From positions 1 to 15,427 of the forward strand of contig JAYWHK010000001.1 in NCBI GenBank assembly GCA_043777755.1: a stretch of 15,427 nt of DNA, given 5' to 3'. Below, in pieces: positions 7,517 through 13,115 of the stretch. The stretch comes from CANHEE01 sp043777755 (lineage in GTDB: Bacteria; Bacteroidota; Bacteroidia; Chitinophagales; Saprospiraceae). The position numbers were made by a program, and so were the translations under genes. The notes under the pieces were generated by a model that saw nothing but the letters and a program-made list of their open reading frames with translations, did not search any database and was not told the origin of the DNA. Positions within the stretch are counted from its first letter, which is position 1; each line of letters begins with the position of its first letter.

Positions 7517-8029
7517 TTAATTTAATTTAATTTCTTTCACCAACGCATTAGCGAAATCCACTTGTGCAGCGTCTTTAGCCAATTCTTTGCGAATGATTTT
7601 TTCAGCAATTGCAATCGCCATAGTACCAACATCATTTTTGACCTGAGTCATGGCTGCTTTTTGTTGATTTTCGATTTCAACTTTTGCATTAACGATTAAG
7701 CGTTGCGCTTCTTCTCTTGCTTTGTCTTTTGCGTCATTGACCATCGCTGCCGCTGTTTCCTTAGCTTCTTTTAGGATTGCTGCACGCTCTTCGCTTGCCT
7801 TAGCCATGATTTTGCTATTTTCATCCTTCAAGTTCGCCATTTCTTGACGAGCCATTTCAGCTTGTTTCAACGCATTGTCAATTGAATCAGAGCGATCTTT
7901 CAATGCCTCTGCAATTGGTTTGAATGCAAATTTGCCTAAAAGCACCCAAAGCGTTACGAATATGATTACCGTCCAGAAGACTAATCCTGGATCAACTTTA
8001 ATAACGGAAAATTCTGCTAAAAATAACAT
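7517..8029 (-). CDS. atpF: ATP synthase F0 subunit b
   Basis: Subunit b forms the peripheral stalk that holds F1 against rotation. The 170-residue product has one N-terminal membrane helix (about 14-34, GLVFWTVIIFVTLWVLLGKFAF). A long, charged, alanine-rich helix (about 40-150) follows, with heptad-like spacing suited to a right-handed coiled-coil dimer. It ends in the delta-binding region IAEKIIRKELAKDA. Length is normal. Only one b gene is seen, so the stalk should be a homodimer. The leader has an 8-bp-period array and no Shine-Dalgarno sequence. Confidence 0.97.
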   Translation of the reverse strand: MLFLAEFSVIKVDPGLVFWTVIIFVTLWVLLGKFAFKPIAEALKDRSDSIDNALKQAEMARQEMANLKDENSKIMAKASEERAAILKEAKETAAAMVNDAKDKAREEAQRLIVNAKVEIENQQKAAMTQVKNDVGTMAIAIAEKIIRKELAKDAAQVDFANALVKEIKLN

Positions 8030-8037
8030 TATATATA

Positions 8038-8077
8038 AATTTGAAAATTATGTGATTTGAAGATTTGAAGATTTTAC
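8038..8077. repeat. 8-bp-period array upstream of the atpF start
   Basis: Five octamers in a row (plus strand) read AATTTGAA, AATTATGT, GATTTGAA, GATTTGAA, GATTTTAC. In the mRNA they read TTCAAATC-like and end 9 bases before the atpF ATG, matching the position of the array before atpH. Confidence 0.75.
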
Positions 8078-8131
8078 GAATGTATCACCTCTTATCTTCA
8101 TTACTTTTCATTTTTTTTAATTTTAAATAAC

Positions 8132-8265
8132 AACTTAGCGTATTTTGTTTAATCACTAATTTTATCTAATTAAACGAATTTCACTAATCGTAGTGTAAAA
8201 ATTAAATCTAATTTCACTAATTTTATTAAAACTTCGTTTTAATAGTAAGCGTATCTAAGTTTTAC
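8132..8265. repeat. Operon spacer element, copy B (134 bp)
   Basis: This is the second copy of the element at 6620-6754, in the same orientation. It keeps the terminal AACTTAG/CTAAGTT inversion and the hairpin ATTAAAAC-TTC-GTTTTAAT (8225-8243). In the first variable segment it forms its own hairpin, CACTA-ATCG-TAGTG, where copy A instead has AATTG-CAACTTAA-CAATT. A stem is thus kept there although the bases differ. Confidence 0.9.
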
Positions 8266-8278
8266 AATCTTTAAAATA

Positions 8279-8315
8279 ACTCTGAACTACCAACCAACCG
8301 TTGGCAATTCAGAGT
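8279..8315 (-). terminator. Strong hairpin just after atpE, attenuator or mRNA-stabilising element
   Basis: An outer 8-bp stem (8279-8286 with 8308-8315) and an inner 5-bp stem (8290-8294 with 8300-8304) are joined by a symmetric three-base internal loop. On the minus strand it begins 15 bases after the atpE stop and is followed by TTATTTTAAAG. The following T run is short, so partial termination or protection of the atpE message is more likely than full termination. Confidence 0.55.
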
Positions 8316-8329
8316 ATTGGCAGAAGTGA

Positions 8330-8530
8330 TTATCCAATCGTTAAGAAAGATACTACTACTGCGAAAAGAGCTACCGCCTCAACGAAAGCCGCTACGATTA
8401 ACATGTTTGCACGTATATCGCCTGCTGCTTCTGGTTGACGAGCGATTGCTTCCATTCCTTTACCACCGATTTGACCGATACCGATACCTGCTCCGATAGC
8501 TGCTAAACCTGCTCCAATTGCTGCGTACAT
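8330..8530 (-). CDS. atpE: ATP synthase F0 subunit c
   Basis: Subunit c is the proteolipid of the rotor ring. The 66-residue product is a two-helix hairpin. Helix 1 is glycine-rich (GAGLAAIGAGIGIGQIGGKG, residues 6-25), the polar loop is ARQPEA (30-35), and helix 2 carries the ion-binding glutamate E51 in AAFVEAVALF. The residue after the glutamate is alanine, and phenylalanine takes the place of the valine ligand of sodium-type rings. It therefore looks like a proton-type ring even though Q20 is present. It is short for a c subunit because the N-terminus begins almost at the membrane. It follows atpB by 40 bases and is followed by a hairpin. Confidence 0.98.
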   Translation of the reverse strand: MYAAIGAGLAAIGAGIGIGQIGGKGMEAIARQPEAAGDIRANMLIVAAFVEAVALFAVVVSFLTIG

Positions 8531-8570
8531 AATTATTGTATTTAAAAAGTTATAAAAAATTTATTATTGA

Positions 8571-9884
8571 TTAATGATGTTCGTCGTGTGCGTGTTCTTC
8601 TGTTGCTGCTGCAAAATATGACGCAGACAAAATAGTAAAGATAAACGCTTGTATAAATGCTACGATTAACTCAATAATGCTCAAGAACAATGTAAAAGGA
8701 ACAGCTACAAGTGTTCCTGCGGAAGCACCACCTACGCTAGCACCATTTTTTCCAAAAACAAAGATAAGTCCAACCAATGCCAATACGATGATGTGTCCTG
8801 CGGTGATGTTTGCAAACAAACGTATCATTAATGAAACTGGTTTTGTGAAAATACCTAACAATTCAATTGGTGCTAAAGCTACCTTCATTGCTGCTGGTAC
8901 GCCTGGCATCCAAAAAATATGTCCCCAATAATCTTTATTTGCACTGAGGTTGGTAATTAAGAAGGTGATAACTGCCAATACTAGAGTAGTGGCAATATTT
9001 CCCGTTACGTTTGCACCACCCGGGAAAAATGGAATCAATCCCAAAAGGTTATTTGCTAAAATAAAGAAAAATACCGTCAATAAGTAAGGTAAAAACTTCA
9101 TGTATTTGTCACCTAACATTGGCTTGGCAACTTCGTCAATGATAAAACTTACCACAGGTTCCATGAAATTCTGCAATCCTTTTGGAGCTTGACCTTGACG
9201 TGTCTTATATGCTTTTGCCATAGAGAAGAAAATCGCACAAAGTAAGATTCCTGCCAATAGCATTGTAAATACATTTTTGGAAATAGAGAAATCCATAAAA
9301 GAGGTGCTTGCGCCCAAAACTGAGTGCTTTTCCAAAGGATATTTCTCACCACCGTAACAAATATAGCCAATTTCGCCACCTTTTATTTTTTCTGGATGCA
9401 AAGCGTGTACTTCTACAGCCTCACGAGGAAAAGTAGGCATACCTGCATCTTGTACACGATGAACAACACCTTCGTACATTACATACTTATTATATGACTT
9501 GTGTCCATGTTCAAAGACACTTGACAAACAAACCGTCAAACCATCGCCACTTGATTGTAAAATACAAGGCAATGGAATAGAATAATGACCAAACAAATGA
9601 AACTCATTGGAATTGCCAATGTGTTCCATGATAATATTTGTCAAGTTAAGTTTTTCTTCGCCATGTGCCGTAGCACAAGCTCCCGCTTCGTGTGTTGCGG
9701 TAGTTGTAGCGTCCGAATGAGCTGGCGCAGCATGGTCATGTCCTTCATGTCCTGTTGCAGGCGCAGCATTTTCGTGAGTATGTGCTGGCGATGTATGATT
9801 GTGTTCTTGTGCATTGATTTTTGGCGTTACCAAAAACAAGGCAAAAGCTACTAAAATAAAGTAAAATCTCGTTAAATTCATCAT
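8571..9884 (-). CDS. atpB: ATP synthase F0 subunit a with long secreted N-terminal domain
   Basis: Subunit a forms the proton half-channels beside the c-ring. The C-terminal half holds the membrane helices and key residues. Numbering from the TTG at 9893, the essential arginine is R358 (SLMIRLFANITAG) and the conserved glutamine is Q415 (FIQAFIFTILSA). The N-terminus is unusual: a signal peptide (MNLTRFYFILVAFALFLV, cut near INAQ-E), then a stretch with about ten histidines between residues 31 and 80. A periplasmic domain (about 86-195) follows with EHIGNSNEFH and IPLPCIL, a layout typical of Bacteroidota a subunits. The ATG at 9884 (437 residues) or 9881 is preferred to the in-frame TTG at 9893. 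It is the first gene of the operon. Confidence 0.96.
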   Translation of the reverse strand: MMNLTRFYFILVAFALFLVTPKINAQEHNHTSPAHTHENAAPATGHEGHDHAAPAHSDATTTATHEAGACATAHGEEKLNLTNIIMEHIGNSNEFHLFGHYSIPLPCILQSSGDGLTVCLSSVFEHGHKSYNKYVMYEGVVHRVQDAGMPTFPREAVEVHALHPEKIKGGEIGYICYGGEKYPLEKHSVLGASTSFMDFSISKNVFTMLLAGILLCAIFFSMAKAYKTRQGQAPKGLQNFMEPVVSFIIDEVAKPMLGDKYMKFLPYLLTVFFFILANNLLGLIPFFPGGANVTGNIATTLVLAVITFLITNLSANKDYWGHIFWMPGVPAAMKVALAPIELLGIFTKPVSLMIRLFANITAGHIIVLALVGLIFVFGKNGASVGGASAGTLVAVPFTLFLSIIELIVAFIQAFIFTILSASYFAAATEEHAHDEHH

Positions 9885-9922
9885 TTTTGACAAAACTTAT
9901 GATATGTTCTCAAATTTTGGTG

Positions 9923-9930
9923 CAAAGGTA
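9923..9930 (-). promoter_or_regulatory. -7 box of the ATP synthase operon promoter
   Basis: On the minus strand TACCTTTG (9930-9923) perfectly matches the Bacteroidota -7 consensus, in the same TACCTTTGCA context as the surE promoter. It is about 40 bases upstream of the atpB ATG. No TTG lies at the expected -33 distance, so the upstream half is weak. Confidence 0.55.
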
Positions 9931-10246
9931 CAACTTTTATATGTAATAAAAAATGATAGCACAGAATTTTTTACATAAAAATGATATTTTTTTTCATTGT
10001 TTCGGAATATAATTTGGAGTGCTATTTTTTACAAGTAAAAAATACTTATTTGATTGTTAAAATTGTTAAAATTATAAAGTAAAGGCTTCTTATTACATTG
10101 TTTTAAAAGTTTGTTATTGTTTATAATTGTTGTATTATTGGGGTTTTCAATTAGTTAGAACCATTTCAAACAATAGCAAACATTAAACAACTAAAAAAAC
10201 AGTGTACTTATTTTATCTTTATTTCTATGGAAAAAATAAAAAAATA
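9931..10246. other. Divergent intergenic region with an extended imperfect dyad
   Basis: No gene is supported between the outward-facing atpB and redoxin promoters. The region is very AT-rich. It contains a small AAGTA-AAAAA-TACTT hairpin near 10030. It also holds an imperfect inverted repeat whose arms (10109-10132 and 10167-10191) agree at about 17 of 24 positions. Between the arms is a small GGTT/AACC hairpin (10142-10162). The shared centre is near 10150. Confidence 0.6.
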
Positions 10247-10254
10247 TATCTTTG
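10247..10254 (+). promoter_or_regulatory. -7 box of the redoxin-cytochrome operon
   Basis: TATCTTTG fits TAnnTTTG and lies 20 bases before the ATG at 10274. No good TTG is found at the -33 position, so confidence is moderate. Confidence 0.5.
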
Positions 10255-10273
10255 TCCTCTAAAATAGATTTTT

Positions 10274-10747
10274 ATGCGATTGATTTTCTTGTTTTTTTTA
10301 TGTCATTCTTTTTTGGTAAGCGGACAAAAAATATTGTTTAGCTTTGACACCGAATGTCCGATGAGCCAAAAATATGTTCCCGTTATTCAAAAAATACAAA
10401 GTGATTTTCCGAAAATTGCTTTTCAAGCCATTTTTACAAAATGGGAAAGCGACAGTACTATTACACTATTCAAATCGCAATATGATTTTACGCTACCCTA
10501 CTTGATTGATAAAAACAATGCCTTATTACAAAGTATGGATACTGAGGTTGTTCCAGAAGTTTTTTTCTTTGACGAATATAATGCACTACTTTATCGAGGT
10601 TCTATTGACAATTGGTTTTATGACTTGGGAAAATACCGTACAAAAGCAACGGAACATTATTTAATAGATGCCATTGAATTGTATTTACAAGGCAAATGTG
10701 TAGAACGAACTGCGACAAAAGCATTGGGTTGTATTATTGAATATTAG
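10274..10747 (+). CDS. Secreted thioredoxin-fold redoxin of the CPxSxxY type
   Basis: This 157-residue protein has a signal peptide (1-17, cut near VSG-Q) and so acts outside the cytoplasm. The redox motif is ECPMSQKY (27-34), matching the DCPIxNRY motif of redoxin domains that usually precede a c-type cytochrome and a copper monooxygenase domain. The cis-proline lies in VVPEVFFFD (92-100), and LLYRGSIDNW (105-114) is the family's second signature. The tail GKCVERTATKALGCIIEY (140-157) adds cysteines C142 and C153. The active site is CxxS, so a mixed disulphide with a partner or the C-terminal cysteines may resolve it. The next gene encodes the modules normally fused behind it. Electron transfer or assembly for that protein is an inference; the substrate is unknown. 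Confidence 0.8.
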   Translation: MRLIFLFFLCHSFLVSGQKILFSFDTECPMSQKYVPVIQKIQSDFPKIAFQAIFTKWESDSTITLFKSQYDFTLPYLIDKNNALLQSMDTEVVPEVFFFDEYNALLYRGSIDNWFYDLGKYRTKATEHYLIDAIELYLQGKCVERTATKALGCIIEY

Positions 10748-10807
10748 ATTATCCTAAATCCCTCCAAAAACGCAGAGAACCTCCTCATATTTAAAACATC
10801 AATTAAA

Positions 10808-12076
10808 ATGTCAATAAAATCTTTATTTTTTATTCTTTTTTTATTTTCAAAAATTACTTTTGTTTTTTCACAAAATATTGATTTTCAAAAAGATATAGTT
10901 CCAATTGTTCAAAAAAACTGTACACCTTGTCATTGCAAAGGCGGTGCTGCGCCTTTCAGTTTGTCTTCTACACAAGATTTGGAACGAAGAAAAGATTTTA
11001 TCAAAATTGTTACAACGTCAAGGTATATGCCGCCTTGGTTTTCAGACTCGAGTTTTCAAACTTTTCATAAAGAGAGAAGACTTTCTGATGCAGAGATTGA
11101 AAAAATATCGGTTTGGGCAAACGAAAAAAAAGATAAAAAAGTAGCAAATATCAACTGGGAAGCTCCTTTGGAACAAGGACAACGGAATAATGAAAAAATA
11201 GTAATTCCTTACAATAAGCCTTTTTTGCTAAAAGGTGACAATCAAGAACAGTTTCGTGTCTTTGTTTTGCCAACAAATACAGACAAACCGCTGTATATAA
11301 AAGGTATAGATTTTATCCCAGGCTATAAACCTGTTGCTCATCACAATCGCATTATGATTGATACGACCCGAAAATTACGGGCTGACGATGGTATTGAAGT
11401 TGGTGCCAGTTCTGAATTTTCAAGGCAAAAAATAAAATTGGCAGATGAATTTTGGTATGGTTGGCTTCCAGGAAGACAGGCTATTTTTTATCCCAAAGGC
11501 ATGGCTCGTCGTTTGCCTGCCAATGCTGACTTGGTCATTAATATGCACTATGCACCTTCGTCAAGAGCAATTTTGGATAGTGCAAAAGTAATTTTATATC
11601 CTGTAAATCAAGAAGATACGATAAAAAGATTGGTACAAACCTTCGTCATGGACGAACATACAGTTGTGAATGAACCGTTTGAGATTCCAGCCGACACTGT
11701 GATTAAATTTTATATGCGCTCGCAAATAATTCCTTATGACATTTCCCTTTTGAGTGTTTTGCCGCATTTGCATTTGTTGGGCAAAAATTTCAAAGCCTAC
11801 GCCATTACGCCCGATGGAGATTTGATTCCTTTAATCAAAATCAATGAGTGGAATTTTAACTGGCAAATGAATTATCAGTTTAAAAACTTATTGAAAATAC
11901 CAGCAGGAAGTACTATTTTTGCAGAAGCTGAGTTTGACAATACTCGGCAGAATCTTCGCAATCCGTTTTCACCACCACAAACTGTTACTTATGGTTGGGG
12001 AACAAAAAACGAAATGCTCAACCTGATTTTTGAATTTGTGAAATATGAAAATGGCGATGAGGTGATTACGCCATGA
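10808..12076 (+). CDS. Secreted c-type cytochrome fused to a type II copper monooxygenase-like domain
   Basis: This 422-residue protein has a signal peptide (1-21). A small cytochrome domain carries heme motif NCTPCHCKG (C38, C41, H42, with an extra C43), then RYMPPW (72-77) and a helix with LSDAEIEKISVWANE, all typical of this cytochrome group. Residues about 145-415 resemble the PHM/dopamine beta-monooxygenase fold. Candidate ligands are H178-H179 (VAHHNRIMID) and H247 (INMHYAP) for one copper, and H320 and H322 (LPHLHLLG) with M403 (TKNEMLN) for the other. The full ligand set suggests an active copper oxygenase fed with electrons by the heme, but the substrate is unknown. It lies 60 bases after the redoxin gene in the same frame and is probably cotranscribed with it. 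Confidence 0.8.
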   Translation: MSIKSLFFILFLFSKITFVFSQNIDFQKDIVPIVQKNCTPCHCKGGAAPFSLSSTQDLERRKDFIKIVTTSRYMPPWFSDSSFQTFHKERRLSDAEIEKISVWANEKKDKKVANINWEAPLEQGQRNNEKIVIPYNKPFLLKGDNQEQFRVFVLPTNTDKPLYIKGIDFIPGYKPVAHHNRIMIDTTRKLRADDGIEVGASSEFSRQKIKLADEFWYGWLPGRQAIFYPKGMARRLPANADLVINMHYAPSSRAILDSAKVILYPVNQEDTIKRLVQTFVMDEHTVVNEPFEIPADTVIKFYMRSQIIPYDISLLSVLPHLHLLGKNFKAYAITPDGDLIPLIKINEWNFNWQMNYQFKNLLKIPAGSTIFAEAEFDNTRQNLRNPFSPPQTVTYGWGTKNEMLNLIFEFVKYENGDEVITP

Positions 12077-12127
12077 GATTGTAATACTATATTTTGAGCG
12101 TTATTAAAACTACAAATCGCTCACAAT
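12077..12127. repeat. Nested inverted repeat between the cytochrome gene and the GldM-like gene
   Basis: TGAGCG (12095-12100) pairs with CGCTCA (12118-12123), and GATTG (12077-12081) pairs with CAATC just outside, leaving a 13-base bulge on the left. There is no T run after it, so it is not a clear terminator. It might be a binding site or processing hairpin. Confidence 0.4.
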
Positions 12128-12139
12128 CAATTTTTTATT

Positions 12140-13060
12140 ATGAAAAAAATACTTTTAAATACTCGTTTTTTGCATTACTCTCAGGTCATAGTCATTCTAC
12201 TAATGAGTATTTACATTTATTTTTCGTCTATCTCAATAGACCAATATATTGAAATTAGCAAAACAATGGATAGTGATTATGCCGTTATTGATAACACTTC
12301 TGTTTCTCTAAAATATTGTTTAGATAAAGAAACAAAGGCTTATCAAAACGCACAAACTCTATATTTTCAAGAGTCTGCCAATCAAGTTATCGAAATCACC
12401 AGTTACCATACAGGTGGTATCAATAGGCTTGTGCAAGATTTTGAAAATTATTCAAAGAAATTTCCAATTTTTCTCCAAAAAACGTCTATTCCTTCTCAAT
12501 TATTTTTTACAGAAAAAATATTGTCAAAATATGAACAATCATTGGTGAATTATAGCGATTCATTTTGTTTAAAAATAGAGCTTAGTGATAGATTATTCTT
12601 TCAGAATACTTTGGCCCAATATTTTAAAAGTAAAAATAAAAAATTAAATGAATTGCCTGCAAGTATGGCAATATTGGAATTAAAGAAGGACAAATCGCAA
12701 TTAAAAAGAATGGAAATCTCTTTCTTGGACTATGTTTTAAGCAAAACAGCTGGAAATATTAAATTTGATGATTTCATGGTAGCTATTAACCCCAATAATG
12801 TTGGAATAATAAAAGTAAATGATATTTTTTCAGTTGATTTGGCAGCAGCAGCTTACACTACTAATTTTAACGGTAGAGAGTTCACTTTTTCAGTAAATGG
12901 TGAAGTATTAGAAGCCAAAAATGGTCTGGCTCATTTTGAAACCCAATGCTTTAGTGTTGGAAAACAAACTATTCATGCAGTTATTTCAACTAAGCATCCA
13001 CTAACAGGAGAAGTAAAATCAGCTTCAAGGAATTACACTTTTGAAGTTTTACCTAAATAA
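12140..13060 (+). CDS. GldM-like membrane-anchored protein, short form
   Basis: This 306-residue protein has one N-terminal membrane helix (about 13-30, YSQVIVILLMSIYIYF). A mostly helical extracytoplasmic part (about 35-200) and a C-terminal beta domain (about 210-304) follow. The junction FDDFMVAINPNN (209-220) and the beta domain, with FNGREFTFSVNG, NGLAHFETQC, VGKQTIHAVIS, PLTGEVKSASRNYTFEV, resemble GldM up to its second periplasmic domain. Full GldM of gliding/type IX secretion motors is about 510-530 residues with four such domains; the last two are missing here. The gene ends normally at a stop followed by a terminator, so it is not cut by the window. No gldK, gldL or gldN is adjacent. 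GldM similarity is judged from remembered pattern, so moderate. Role unknown; it could be a paralogue or a periplasmic stalk of another complex. Confidence 0.6.
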   Translation: MKKILLNTRFLHYSQVIVILLMSIYIYFSSISIDQYIEISKTMDSDYAVIDNTSVSLKYCLDKETKAYQNAQTLYFQESANQVIEITSYHTGGINRLVQDFENYSKKFPIFLQKTSIPSQLFFTEKILSKYEQSLVNYSDSFCLKIELSDRLFFQNTLAQYFKSKNKKLNELPASMAILELKKDKSQLKRMEISFLDYVLSKTAGNIKFDDFMVAINPNNVGIIKVNDIFSVDLAAAAYTTNFNGREFTFSVNGEVLEAKNGLAHFETQCFSVGKQTIHAVISTKHPLTGEVKSASRNYTFEVLPK

Positions 13061-13064
13061 AATC

Positions 13065-13106
13065 AAACAAACACCTGATAATTAATTGATTATCAAGTGT
13101 TTGTTT
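13065..13106. terminator. Bidirectional terminator between convergent genes
   Basis: An 18-bp stem with one C-A mismatch (13065-13082 with 13089-13106) has loop TAATTG. It is flanked by A-rich and T-rich tracts and serves the GldM-like gene rightwards and the 13116-14744 gene leftwards. The core matches the terminator at 2586-2623. Confidence 0.85.
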
Positions 13107-13115
13107 TTAAAAAAA

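Larger units (their letters stand above)
8030..8329. other. Long atpE-atpF spacer without a gene
   Basis: These 300 bases hold no supported gene. In transcript order (minus strand) they contain a strong hairpin just after the atpE stop (8279-8315), copy B of the 135-bp element (8132-8265), a T/A-rich stretch, and the 8-bp-period array before atpF (8038-8077). Confidence 0.7.

Noticed and set aside
8330..8530. Sodium-type c subunit because of Q20 and E51
   Set aside because: The residue after the glutamate is alanine rather than serine or threonine, and phenylalanine occupies the valine ligand position, so the sodium site is incomplete.
9585..9854. An 89-codon open frame on the plus strand opposite atpB
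   Set aside because: It lies fully antisense to the signal peptide and His-rich region of atpB, has a cysteine- and serine-rich composition caused by the His codons, and no promoter or homology signal.
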